Below are positions 22,127 through 32,053 of a stretch of DNA of 64,000 nucleotides, piece by piece. This stretch comes from Symsagittifera roscoffensis (lineage: Eukaryota; Xenacoelomorpha; Acoela; Convolutidae), in the NCBI RefSeq assembly GCF_963678635.1, contig NW_026971050.1, positions 89,060-153,059 on the forward strand, read 5' to 3'. Position numbers and translations under genes: made by a program. The notes beneath the pieces are model-generated. The model worked only from the letters and a program-made list of their open reading frames with translations, was not told the origin of the DNA and did no database searches. Position 1 is the first letter of the stretch; every line of letters starts with the position of its first letter.

Positions 22127-25100
22127 ATGACCGATCCTTTTGTGGATTGGATCAAGCGATCCCGGTCTGACAAAAGGGGGACGGTTTCAGGCAGAATGGT
22201 TGAAACGAGAAGTCAGAAGACCTCAGAAGAGCGAAGAGAACTATTAGAAGTGGAGGTCAATACGGACCATACCATGAACGACAACCAGGGAGTAAATGGA
22301 CTGGAAGGGAGAGGCAGAAGGCTGGCGAGTGAATCTACTCCGGTGGAACAAGGCCAAGATTTTGCCACTTCCACCGGGACGTTGGATCGAGAGGAGATGT
22401 CGGAACTGTCCGACATCTCAACTGAAGTAACGGCAACTAGAAGATCTCCGACAGACAACACTATGATGGCAAGCGGAACTGGAAAACAAACAACCTCATC
22501 ATCGTTCTCAGAAAGAATGAAGAACACCTTCGGAAACATCTTTCCATTCAGCATGGGAGGAGGAGCAGGAAACGATGGGGAGTCCCAGGAGGAAGAGGAT
22601 GAAGAGGAGCAAGGGGACTTTGGATCTCAAGTCAGTCTCAATAGTTCGATCCAGGAGAGTGAGGCACACGTCGGAAGAGAGACTGGAACCATGGATAAAT
22701 TTGGTGTAGTGACAACGATAAGCAAAGAGGCAAACACACCGGGCCAGTCGAAGGACTTCGCGATTAGGACAAGTTCGGAGCCACAACCTGAAGAGAGTAG
22801 AACCAGAGGGCTTGGCAACGCGTTAGCGGATCCTGAAATAGATAATGAAAAGACGTCAAGACAGAGAGTCAAGGCCCGGATCTCGACCAGCACGAAGCTA
22901 CCTGGGACCGACAGAGTTACACCACCACTAGTGACGCCACTCATGGATAACGGGGCAGCACTAGAGGAAGCCTTAAACAACATAGTGGGCAGTTTAGGAG
23001 AACAAAATGAACAGATGTCGATAAGGATGAGTGAACTAGAAAGAGCAGTTCACATTGAAAGAGAAAGTCTGCGGGAAGAAATAAACCGCAACAGACAAGA
23101 AGTTGACAGAAGCGAAAAACGCTTGAAAGAAAGAACGGACGAACATATGACGAGGAACTTGTCGCGAATGACAAGAGAAGCGGAACAGAGGGAGTTACGC
23201 TTAAGAGCCGACATGGAGAAGTTAAGAATTCAACAAGAGCAGTCTCTTGGGTCTCTTGACACAAAGATAGATGCGATGATGGAGAGGCGAACTCAGGCTA
23301 TCATGGATAGGTTGGACGGGCTACTAAGCAGCAAGAGTGGACCAAAAAAAGGAGAGCCGAACTCGGGAGGTCCCAGCAGGGAACCGAGGGTGAACTTCAA
23401 TGAACATCAAAGGAGGAAGACGTATGGATCCACTAGAGGCAGGGGCAGTTCATCAGGCTATGCCACAAGGGGTAATACAGCATGGGGCCCGAACAGTAGA
23501 GCAAGTTCAACGGGGAACAGACAAACCTCGAACGAACGACCAACGCAAAGCACACATGCGACCGGGAGAAGCGATTCTGGCAACATGGGGCATACAAGCC
23601 CGAGGAGGAGTCACATGGGCCAAGCGGGAAACGCTCATGGTGATTCGGATTGTAGGGATGTACCGCACACAGAGCCTTCGACAAGGTGTGAGGACACTCA
23701 GGCGGGACACTCAAGGGATGCTACGGCAATGGCCACAGCATTTGAACCCCTGAACAGGTCTTTGGAGACATTCCTGACGCGGTTATCTAGAACCAATGAA
23801 CGCAGTGAAAAGTCCAGAAGAGTCTTTAAGAAACCAAGATGCTACAAAGACGAATCTGATGGCTGTATTGATACCTGGATAGAGGTAATGAAGCTGCATT
23901 TCGAGGAAGAAGACTTGTCTGAGAGACAGGAATGCAGCGCGCTCACCAGCAACTTAGAAGGGACAGCCCTGAACTGTGTCATGGCCAAGAAACAGTATCA
24001 ACGTGACACTGCTGAGAAAATCTTCGAAATCTTATTAAACCGTTTCGGATCAGGGGTGCAGGGGCACCAGGCGATGATGCGCTTCGAGAAACGGAGGCAG
24101 CGGGAAGATGAAACTATAGACAAGTTTCTCGATGATTTGGAAATGCTGAGAAGACGCAGCCAACCGGATGAGTCAAATCGAAGGATGAACCTGGCCGTAG
24201 CCTCAAAATTCATCGATGGTGTGAAAAACGATGAACTTCGTACGATGCTAGCAACGCATTACACACCACTATCAACTAATGCGCCAACACCGGAGGAGTT
24301 GAGACTCAAATCGAAAGAGTATCTATTGCTGAAACCTCCTTCGAGATCTGGATATTACAAGAACAATTATGGCAATTTTAACAACGGACCAGCGAACCAA
24401 GGGAACAATTGGTACAAACCGAGGGACGATATGGACAAGAGACGCTCTTGTGCTAATTGTAGTTCAACAGACCATCATGTGTCAGCATGCCCAGCTTATA
24501 AACAAGGCATGAAAGCAATAGGCTTTAGCCTCGAGGACGAAGATGCGTCAGAGTTGGAACATGAGGATTTCATGAGAGGAGTAATTGCGAAATTCGGCCC
24601 CAGGTTTTTCTTTTGCAACTTGGAAGGTCATTTTAAATCAGACTGTCCACAATTCTGGGATGCAGTGGCAGACATCAAGCATCCAAGGCATGAAGAAGCT
24701 TTATCAGGAGTGAAAGCAAGCAAGGCTCGACTTTTAAACGAAGCAGAGGCACGCAGGAAGGACAAACCTCAAGAGCTGGCGGCAAAGAAAATGCAAGCGG
24801 TAACAGGAGAAGCATGTGAACCGGAACCAGCAACTGCGGCCGATGACTTCAAGATCGATTACAAGGCAGCCGCAAAGGATGCTCTAAATAGAGTACAACA
24901 GGAACTGGTGACGAAAGAGATCGAACAAAAAGTGAAACTTGAACTGGAAAATGAAAAGCTTCAGGAGCAACTGAATACCTTCGAAGCAACGGAGTTCGAG
25001 GAGACGAAAACACCAAGCAGTTTAGATATGAAACTTAAAGTGATCTCCGGTAAGAGGTTCGGCATGGCGCCGCAAGGAAAGAAGATACAGTCGATAATCT

Positions 25101-28100
25101 CAGTGGCTGGACACCAGGTAATAAGAAATTTGAGTGAACCATCAGAGTTCACTTTAATGCATTTGGACACATATGCAGATTATCTGAGGCAGGTGGAGCC
25201 ACGCACTGAGTCGAGAGCTGTGCGAGCACTACTAACGACGGGTGGCCCTCGCATGAAGAAACTTCATGGACGCTACTTGGAGGTCTATGGGCCGTATCAA
25301 ATAATGCTGAACGTGGATGGAATCAGCATCTACACCAGGACTTACATAACGACAGATGATGACCAAATGGGGCAGATCTATTTGGGTGAAGAGGAACTCA
25401 AAGTCCGCAGGATAGGCCATGACGCCATGATGGAACAAGACGCGGTACATATTGGATATGAAGCAGATGTGACAGCACACCTGCTTGACACCAACGGAAC
25501 AAAAATCGGAGTCACAGGGCTTCTGGACACAGGCGCGGTGGTGAGTGTGATGCCGATAAAAACCTGGGAGAGAATGGGCTTCACGCGGGAAGATCTGATT
25601 CCTACGAATCTCCGACTAGCCGCTGCAAATCGAGGAGCTATCTACGTAGCCGGAAGAACACCGGTGACGGTCCTTCACATGGGAGGACGGAACCTTTGGA
25701 TGAGCTTCCTGGTGGTAGAGAATCTGGACGACGCCGACCAATTCATCTTGGGCAGAGATTTTGTCAGGAATTTTGATGTGATGATTGACTTGAACAACGG
25801 TCTAATACGGATTAGAAACCCGGACCGAAAGTATGTTAAGAGACCAATTAATAGGATAATAACAGATGAAAATAAGGTACCAGTTTTTTTGGATAGAAAA
25901 GTAAAGTTACAACTAGGACAAGCTGTAGTAGCAATTTTTAGAATGAGAAATTTAAATTCGTTAAGTGATAGCAAACAGGTTTGCTTAGTACCGAATCCAA
26001 ATAGTCAGAGTTCGGTGATTTTAGGCCGGAGCTTCTCGGTAACGCGAAACGGACTGTGTGTCAGTGTGTTGTTGAACACACTGGACACCACGGTTTCAAT
26101 CCAGCGTGGAAAGAAGCTTGGTTACGCATTGCCGATGAGGACCGACTATGAAGAGACACAAAACTTGAAGAAATATAGTGTGAAAGACTGTCCTTATCAT
26201 GCAAATAAAGATAAAATCTTAAAGAGAATTAATGAATTAAAATCTATTCGTAAATTGTTTTCAATGAAATCCGAAACGGACGACGGCTTATCAAGCTGCT
26301 CGAATTTTCCGGAACGCCCCTCGTCATATGAACTAGATTCTGACAAACCGGTTTTGCCAGAAATAGAACATTTAAAAGGAAAAATAGGTGAGGGAGATTT
26401 TGAAAAATTGCGGGACCTCCTAGATCGGAACGCCGAAGTATTTTCAAAACATAAGGCGGACATCGGTTGCTGTAATTTCGTCGAACACGAAATCGAACTA
26501 GAAGAGGGCGCCGTTCCCCATAGGGAAGGCGCAAGGCGAATGACGCCACATAAATCGGAAGCGTGCCGAGCGGAAATAGAAATGTTGCTTGAATACGACA
26601 TGATAGAACCCTCGAAATCACCATGGGCTTGCGGAGTAGTAATGGCGAAAAAGAAAGGGGGGCAGCTTAGATTTTGTTGCGACTTTCGTTACTTGAACGC
26701 GGTAACGATTAAAGATGCGTACCCGATACCGCGAATAGACGAGAGCCTATCCAAACTTGGTGATGCAAAGTTCTTCACCACATTGGACTTGGGTTCTGCC
26801 TTCTGGCAGGTTCCTCTGCGAAAGAAGGACAGGGAGAAAACAGGATTCGCGTGCGAATTGGGGTTGTACCAGTGGAAGAGGATGCCCTTCGGCTTGTGCA
26901 ATGCAACAGCAACCTTTCAAAGGCTGATGGCTCAGGCTTTGACAGGAGTGACCAAAAAGTACGGGAATCTCTTGATGTGCTACGTGGACGACGTAGTCAT
27001 AGCGACACCAACCCTGGAGGATCACATTGATCGACTCGATGAGGTCTTCGGATGTATGAAAAGAGCAGGCTTGAAATGCAAACCATCGAAATGTGAAATC
27101 CTTAGGGATTCGATCAAGTACCTGGGAAGAATGGTGGACCGGCATGGTGTGAGGCCAGATCCAGAAGCAGTAGAGGCTGTGCTGACATGGAAAGCTCCTA
27201 GAACGGACACACAGCTCATGAGCTTCCTAGGGTTTGCCAATTACTACCGAGAATTCATAAAAGGATACGCGGACAAGGTGTACCCGATGCAGAAGCTGAT
27301 GCGCAACAAAGGGAAAAAGTTCGAATGGAACGATGAGGCACAAGTTGCTTTCGAGAACATAAAGCGGGAACTGTGCGAAGCGCCAGTGCTGGGCATGCCT
27401 ACAGAAAAGGGCATGTATGTTCTTGACACAGACGCATCGGTGGTGGCCATCTCAGGAATATTGCATCAGGAGCAAGAATGGAACGGAAGAACAGTCCTCC
27501 GTCCCATTGCATACGGCAGCAAGGTCTTGAGTGACACAGAGATGAAATATGGCGCACCGAAAGCAGAAATGTTTGCAGTAGTCACCTTCGTGGAAAAGTA
27601 CCGTGCATACTTGGGGAGCGCTCCCTTCAAGTTACGCGTGGACAACAGAGCGTTATCCTGGTTGAAGACCTACTCGATGGATCAGAGTTATATTGGTAGA
27701 TGGATAGTCAGACTGGATGGCTACCATATGATAATCGAACATAGGATGCGTGATAAACATCAGAATGCTGACAGTCTCAGCAAGAAAACTGAGTTCTATG
27801 AAAGATTGGAGCAGAAGCAGGCCAATCAGGCGGAAGTAAAGGAGGGATTCTCGTTTCTGGACAAAGAAACTTATGAAGCGCTTCCCTTAACGAGATGGTT
27901 GGATAAGTCTGGACATCCAATTCCAGGGCATCCTGAGTTACCTGTAGAGAAAGCAGCTGAGATAAAGATCCTGTCCAAGGAGGATCCAGTCCCCTTAGAT
28001 TTGTTGCTGCGCTCGAACCTGGTCCAGCAAGAACTCTCTCGCATGAATATAAACAGCCTCTCATTATTGGATAAAACGGTGCAAGTCACACCACAAGTAA

Positions 28101-31100
28101 TGCGGATGCTGGGTGGATTGTTAGAAAGAGAAGTGACCAGAGATGACCCCGAGTGGACAGCAGCAGTGGCATCGCTAACAGTCAGTAAGAAAGTGAAGAT
28201 CATGCCGTCCAGACAACAGCACGAAGAGAACAAGAGGGATTGTAGGACAATAGTTCAGCAACTAGTATCCTCAATACCCCAAGAGATTTTAACCAGTACT
28301 TCTTACGGACGGAAAGAACAGGGGAGCAGCAAGCGAAAGAAAACCGTCACCTTTGTAGACCGGGAAAAAGAGGGTGAAGAGGTAGAACAAAATCTGCTGC
28401 AAGACTATTTGTCCGGGGAGAAGGATGAGGAGAAAAACCAGCAATCACAAGATCAACACCCGGGACAAGTGAATTTGTCCGGGGAGTCCGAGATAGACGA
28501 GAAAATTCCTGATGAGAAACAGGACCTAGAGAACAAAGTTTTGTCCGGGGAGTTCAGATGGATGCGAAGGAAATACGGACATGATCTGGAGGAGCGTGCA
28601 GTCTCCAGCACAACACCTTCGACGGATGATAAGTCAGAAAGCTCGAGAATGAACACCTATTCAGACAGGGATTCGACCTCGGGATCAGAACTGTCAGAAC
28701 TGGCGATACACACGCTACTAGTGGAAACTCGGGCGAGAAACCTGGACAGAGAGGTGTACCAGGATCCTGACAGTGATCGCTACCTAATACCAAGCGAAAG
28801 AGTCTTTGACAACGCAGCGGATGACTTAGAAACGATAGCGGTATCGAAACGTTCGATAAGCCTGTTGCCGCAGAAAGAGGTAGTCAGGACTGATCTTCAG
28901 CCGTTTCAACAAGAAACACAACCGTTGGCGAAGATTTGGTGCGTTAAGATGGAAGAAGACACACATCAGCCCAACGAGCTGAACAGTCAGATGAGAGTCA
29001 TGAAGACGTACTTGAAGGCGAGATACAGACTCTCGGACCTTCTAAGGGCGCAGAGAAATGATCGCATGACAAGCAACCTAAAAAGGTGGATAGAAAACGG
29101 TGCACCTGACAAAGGTGACCTGGAAGAAGACAGCTATAGGATCCTGAGACAATACTTCATGCAGAAGGAGGGGAGATTATATCTGAACAAGGACGGGATC
29201 GTGGCTTGCAGGAGAAGAGAAGAAGACAAGGTCTTATACAAATATAACGCGATAGTGTTGCCGCAACTCTATCAGACAGAACTATTATTCAGGTCGCATG
29301 ATCAGATGGGCCATCAAGGGATCGACAAAGTGTATCACAGGATCCTGAAGCGCTTTGAGTGGCCTGGGATGAAAAAGGCATGCGAGAAATGGGTGACAGC
29401 ATGTCTGTCATGCCAACAGGTCAAGGATCCTAGGAAGTTGCGATTTCCTTTACAATCAATTGAGTCGTCTGAATTCAACGAGGTGGTGCAGATAGATCAC
29501 CAGAAGATATGCATGACAGACAGCGGTTACAACCAAGTCTTGGTCATGATAGATCACTTCACGAAGTATGCAGAGGCCGTGCCCTGCATAACTGCCTCAG
29601 CGGAAGAGACATGCGACCACCTGATCAATACGTGGATAGCAAGACACGGATGTCCAATGACGTTTCAATCGGACAATGGAACGGCTTTCGTAGGCGAGCT
29701 TACGAAAGAGCTTATGAGACGGTCACAGGTCGCTCAGGCTCACTCCACGACATACCACCCTCAGACGAATGGCTTAGTGGAAAGACAGAATAGGACGTTA
29801 GTATCGATGCTGAGAGTATATTGTTCCAGGTACATGACCGATTGGGACAGATACCTTCCACAGGTGATGGGAGCTTATAATAGCACGCAACACTCCACCA
29901 CTGGAGTCAGTCCACACATGATGCTGACGGGACACGAGAAATCTTTACCCTTGACATTCTTCTACCCAGAGTATGAGGGAAAGAAAACATCCCCACAGGT
30001 CTACGTGAGGGATGTGATCAGACGCCAACAGGAGTTGAACGACTTGTGTAGACGAAACACTCAGCAGGCACAGGCAAGGCAGAGGAAAAGATTCGACAAG
30101 AAAGCAGCTGGTGCAAAGGCTTACTCGGTGGGAGACTACGTATGGGTATTTCAGAACGTTATACCACCGAAAGGGACAAAAAAGCTTCTGAAGAAGTGGA
30201 GGGGACCCTTCATGATTACAGAGGTGCACCAAGAGGGACGCTTTTATAGACTGAGTACTGGCCGAGCCGCCCACTACGAGAACATCAAGCCACACAATCC
30301 ATCGACAGAAGACTGGTGTATACCTGCAGATATGGAAGAAGGGGATTATCTAATGATGGATCCTGCTTGTGAGGTCAATGAAAAAGGCACCAGGGAGAAG
30401 AACGATGGAAACGAAGTCGTAGAGGAAGGTACGGATACACCATTGGACCTGGATCCAAACGAACAGATCGAAGTGGACGATGAAACCTTGCCCTACGCAG
30501 AGGAAGATTGGCAGGAATCCGAACAGACAGAGGTTCCCAAGAACATGGAACCAGATCTTCCGTTCACGATGCAGACTCGTCAGAAAGACGGGACGAGACT
30601 AAGAAAGAAATACAATCCTTACGGTGACGACTTTGTAGTGGATAGGATAGATCTAAAGAAAATAGTGGAGGAAGTAGTGGGTTTAGAGGAAATAACAGTG
30701 TCACAGGACATTGACATAGTCGATGATCACAACGATGAGTGGGTTGACGACTGGTCGAAACCCGAGGTGGAGTTCGACGATGAGCAACAGCAGTCAAATG
30801 AACAAGACCTGACGAACCTGCGTGTCTTAGAGTGGCTGAACGAAATGACATCAGACCCTGAAAAGACCAGCGTTACGATTCAAGACGTAGATCGCGAAAG
30901 CGCGAAATACATTAAGACCGAACGAGATGATCCTTCCTGGGCTGCCCAGGAAGGACAACTTCTCATTCCAGCTTCTAATCTTGACTTAATAACCGGTATG
31001 CGATCGACGGGGACGCCGATGGATATTTTTGTCCGGGGAGTGGGGGTAGGACTTACCCACACTGAAAACTTGATAATAAAAAAATTGAGAATAGCAAGAG

Positions 31101-31651
31101 AAACAGGAAACTTAGAAGCAGAAACAGGTGAAGAACCTAAGAAACCTGACATAGGCAGGGTAGTTGAGTCATATTTTAATTTACCAAATGAATATTCTAG
31201 TAACATAATACTAACAGACAGTGATTTCATACTCACAAACAGAACATGTGCGGTAGCTATCACCGCAGACATGAGTTTTAGGACGGCGCTAGCGGCAGAT
31301 TTTAAGAGGGAATATAAAAACGTGGAATTCCTTTGGAAGCAAAGACCAGGGATAGGGGGCGTAGCAGCCTTACCCCCGGCGGTGTCGCAAATACCGGGAA
31401 AGTACTTATGCTTCCTGGTAACGAGGGCGACAGAGAAGCAACACGTGGACCCAGAAAATCTAGTCTTGTCTTTGACGAGGCTGAGGGACTTCCTTGTGGA
31501 AATGGACGTGAAGGAGCTTTCGCTTCCAGTGTACGATCCAAATAGAGGAAGACTGCATCCTCGGGAATTGTACGCGCTTGTACACGTGATATTCTCTGAT
31601 ACGAACATACAAGTATATCTACATAAGAAATATTACTTAAGTATAGGCTGA
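22127..31651 (+). CDS. Gag-Pol polyprotein of giant Gypsy element, with C-terminal macrodomain-like region
   Basis: 3,174 aa, open throughout. Order seen: low-complexity N-terminus; coiled coil (about 272-390); Gag core (about 570-750, with EKIFEILLNRFG and ETIDKFLDDLEML); zinc knuckle CANC..H...C at 775-788 and a second, degenerate one near 830; aspartic protease with D1134-T-G-A; reverse transcriptase with YVDD at 1619-1622; RNase H starting at D1767; integrase zinc motif from H2391 and catalytic D2457, D2516, E2552 (35-residue D-E spacing); WRGPF motif near 2692. It copies and integrates the element. After the integrase come ~340 acidic residues and, from about 3036, a TARG1/OARD1-like macrodomain. 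Translation starts 3.9 kb from the LTR start. Confidence 0.95.
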   Translation: MTDPFVDWIKRSRSDKRGTVSGRMVETRSQKTSEERRELLEVEVNTDHTMNDNQGVNGLEGRGRRLASESTPVEQGQDFATSTGTLDREEMSELSDISTEVTATRRSPTDNTMMASGTGKQTTSSSFSERMKNTFGNIFPFSMGGGAGNDGESQEEEDEEEQGDFGSQVSLNSSIQESEAHVGRETGTMDKFGVVTTISKEANTPGQSKDFAIRTSSEPQPEESRTRGLGNALADPEIDNEKTSRQRVKARISTSTKLPGTDRVTPPLVTPLMDNGAALEEALNNIVGSLGEQNEQMSIRMSELERAVHIERESLREEINRNRQEVDRSEKRLKERTDEHMTRNLSRMTREAEQRELRLRADMEKLRIQQEQSLGSLDTKIDAMMERRTQAIMDRLDGLLSSKSGPKKGEPNSGGPSREPRVNFNEHQRRKTYGSTRGRGSSSGYATRGNTAWGPNSRASSTGNRQTSNERPTQSTHATGRSDSGNMGHTSPRRSHMGQAGNAHGDSDCRDVPHTEPSTRCEDTQAGHSRDATAMATAFEPLNRSLETFLTRLSRTNERSEKSRRVFKKPRCYKDESDGCIDTWIEVMKLHFEEEDLSERQECSALTSNLEGTALNCVMAKKQYQRDTAEKIFEILLNRFGSGVQGHQAMMRFEKRRQREDETIDKFLDDLEMLRRRSQPDESNRRMNLAVASKFIDGVKNDELRTMLATHYTPLSTNAPTPEELRLKSKEYLLLKPPSRSGYYKNNYGNFNNGPANQGNNWYKPRDDMDKRRSCANCSSTDHHVSACPAYKQGMKAIGFSLEDEDASELEHEDFMRGVIAKFGPRFFFCNLEGHFKSDCPQFWDAVADIKHPRHEEALSGVKASKARLLNEAEARRKDKPQELAAKKMQAVTGEACEPEPATAADDFKIDYKAAAKDALNRVQQELVTKEIEQKVKLELENEKLQEQLNTFEATEFEETKTPSSLDMKLKVISGKRFGMAPQGKKIQSIISVAGHQVIRNLSEPSEFTLMHLDTYADYLRQVEPRTESRAVRALLTTGGPRMKKLHGRYLEVYGPYQIMLNVDGISIYTRTYITTDDDQMGQIYLGEEELKVRRIGHDAMMEQDAVHIGYEADVTAHLLDTNGTKIGVTGLLDTGAVVSVMPIKTWERMGFTREDLIPTNLRLAAANRGAIYVAGRTPVTVLHMGGRNLWMSFLVVENLDDADQFILGRDFVRNFDVMIDLNNGLIRIRNPDRKYVKRPINRIITDENKVPVFLDRKVKLQLGQAVVAIFRMRNLNSLSDSKQVCLVPNPNSQSSVILGRSFSVTRNGLCVSVLLNTLDTTVSIQRGKKLGYALPMRTDYEETQNLKKYSVKDCPYHANKDKILKRINELKSIRKLFSMKSETDDGLSSCSNFPERPSSYELDSDKPVLPEIEHLKGKIGEGDFEKLRDLLDRNAEVFSKHKADIGCCNFVEHEIELEEGAVPHREGARRMTPHKSEACRAEIEMLLEYDMIEPSKSPWACGVVMAKKKGGQLRFCCDFRYLNAVTIKDAYPIPRIDESLSKLGDAKFFTTLDLGSAFWQVPLRKKDREKTGFACELGLYQWKRMPFGLCNATATFQRLMAQALTGVTKKYGNLLMCYVDDVVIATPTLEDHIDRLDEVFGCMKRAGLKCKPSKCEILRDSIKYLGRMVDRHGVRPDPEAVEAVLTWKAPRTDTQLMSFLGFANYYREFIKGYADKVYPMQKLMRNKGKKFEWNDEAQVAFENIKRELCEAPVLGMPTEKGMYVLDTDASVVAISGILHQEQEWNGRTVLRPIAYGSKVLSDTEMKYGAPKAEMFAVVTFVEKYRAYLGSAPFKLRVDNRALSWLKTYSMDQSYIGRWIVRLDGYHMIIEHRMRDKHQNADSLSKKTEFYERLEQKQANQAEVKEGFSFLDKETYEALPLTRWLDKSGHPIPGHPELPVEKAAEIKILSKEDPVPLDLLLRSNLVQQELSRMNINSLSLLDKTVQVTPQVMRMLGGLLEREVTRDDPEWTAAVASLTVSKKVKIMPSRQQHEENKRDCRTIVQQLVSSIPQEILTSTSYGRKEQGSSKRKKTVTFVDREKEGEEVEQNLLQDYLSGEKDEEKNQQSQDQHPGQVNLSGESEIDEKIPDEKQDLENKVLSGEFRWMRRKYGHDLEERAVSSTTPSTDDKSESSRMNTYSDRDSTSGSELSELAIHTLLVETRARNLDREVYQDPDSDRYLIPSERVFDNAADDLETIAVSKRSISLLPQKEVVRTDLQPFQQETQPLAKIWCVKMEEDTHQPNELNSQMRVMKTYLKARYRLSDLLRAQRNDRMTSNLKRWIENGAPDKGDLEEDSYRILRQYFMQKEGRLYLNKDGIVACRRREEDKVLYKYNAIVLPQLYQTELLFRSHDQMGHQGIDKVYHRILKRFEWPGMKKACEKWVTACLSCQQVKDPRKLRFPLQSIESSEFNEVVQIDHQKICMTDSGYNQVLVMIDHFTKYAEAVPCITASAEETCDHLINTWIARHGCPMTFQSDNGTAFVGELTKELMRRSQVAQAHSTTYHPQTNGLVERQNRTLVSMLRVYCSRYMTDWDRYLPQVMGAYNSTQHSTTGVSPHMMLTGHEKSLPLTFFYPEYEGKKTSPQVYVRDVIRRQQELNDLCRRNTQQAQARQRKRFDKKAAGAKAYSVGDYVWVFQNVIPPKGTKKLLKKWRGPFMITEVHQEGRFYRLSTGRAAHYENIKPHNPSTEDWCIPADMEEGDYLMMDPACEVNEKGTREKNDGNEVVEEGTDTPLDLDPNEQIEVDDETLPYAEEDWQESEQTEVPKNMEPDLPFTMQTRQKDGTRLRKKYNPYGDDFVVDRIDLKKIVEEVVGLEEITVSQDIDIVDDHNDEWVDDWSKPEVEFDDEQQQSNEQDLTNLRVLEWLNEMTSDPEKTSVTIQDVDRESAKYIKTERDDPSWAAQEGQLLIPASNLDLITGMRSTGTPMDIFVRGVGVGLTHTENLIIKKLRIARETGNLEAETGEEPKKPDIGRVVESYFNLPNEYSSNIILTDSDFILTNRTCAVAITADMSFRTALAADFKREYKNVEFLWKQRPGIGGVAALPPAVSQIPGKYLCFLVTRATEKQHVDPENLVLSLTRLRDFLVEMDVKELSLPVYDPNRGRLHPRELYALVHVIFSDTNIQVYLHKKYYLSIG
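28409..28552 (+). repeat. Three 66-bp-spaced TTGTCCGGGGAG copies within Gag-Pol
   Basis: Exact 12-mers at 28409-28420, 28475-28486 and 28541-28552, all read as LSGE, with a strict 22-codon period in an acidic linker. A fourth exact copy at 31029-31040 is read in a different frame (FVRG). The 12-mer resembles the leader motif in its CCGG and G-run. Confidence 0.85.
31233..31648 (+). other. TARG1/OARD1-like macrodomain region of Gag-Pol
   Basis: Residues about 3036-3168. Segments follow the order of the TARG1-type macrodomain fold: TADMSFRTALAADFKREY (ADP-ribose-binding loop and first helix region), GGVAALPPAV, YLCFLVTRATEKQHV (counterpart of IYYLITK in TARG1), a long helix LVLSLTRLRDFLVEMDV, ELSLPVYDPNRGRLHP (counterpart of LSMPRIGCGLDRL), then VIFSDTNIQVYL. 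TARG1 removes ADP-ribose from proteins. The catalytic lysine and aspartate of human TARG1 are not obviously conserved, so it may bind rather than cleave. The assignment is by eye. Confidence 0.55.
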
Positions 31652-32053
31652 ATGATGTGCGAGAGGGTGTTAGGCCAAAGGACCAAGTTGCATGTAATAT
31701 GTGATATGTGTGTTATGTTAGGTTATGTTATGTGTTAGGTTATTAAGATCATGGGTAAGTAGGGGTTAGTGACCATGAACAACTAGATGACGATCTTGGG
31801 AATAGATCCAAAGTTTGGACTGTCCAATCTTAGGTCGAATTCCAAAATTTTAGAAACCAATTGATTTTAATAAATTTTAGGATAAATATCTTTTTATCTG
31901 AACTGTCTTTAAGCAGATTTTAACGATGTATGTTAAGGTGAAATTGACAAGTGTGACATTCGTGATTTTTTTTCTAGATCCTGATTGATCATTTAATTGC
32001 TCACTTGAGTCAAAACTTGAAATCGAAATCAAATCAAACTTGGAAAGAACAGT
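31652..32053 (+). other. Gap between ORF1 and ORF2, with candidate splice acceptor
   Basis: 402 bp, with short GTTATGTTAG-type repeats near 31710-31745. A pyrimidine-rich tract followed by CTAG (AG at 31976-31977) lies 76 bp before the ORF2 start and could serve a spliced mRNA for ORF2, as downstream ORFs of LTR elements often need. TGTGACATTCG, the exact first 11 bases of the LTR, occurs at 31952-31962. Confidence 0.5.

Noticed and set aside
22213-31608. Many antisense frames of 60-240 codons across Gag-Pol (e.g. 30880-31608)
   Set aside because: Shadows of the sense ORF; composition follows the complementary codons and no motif is seen.
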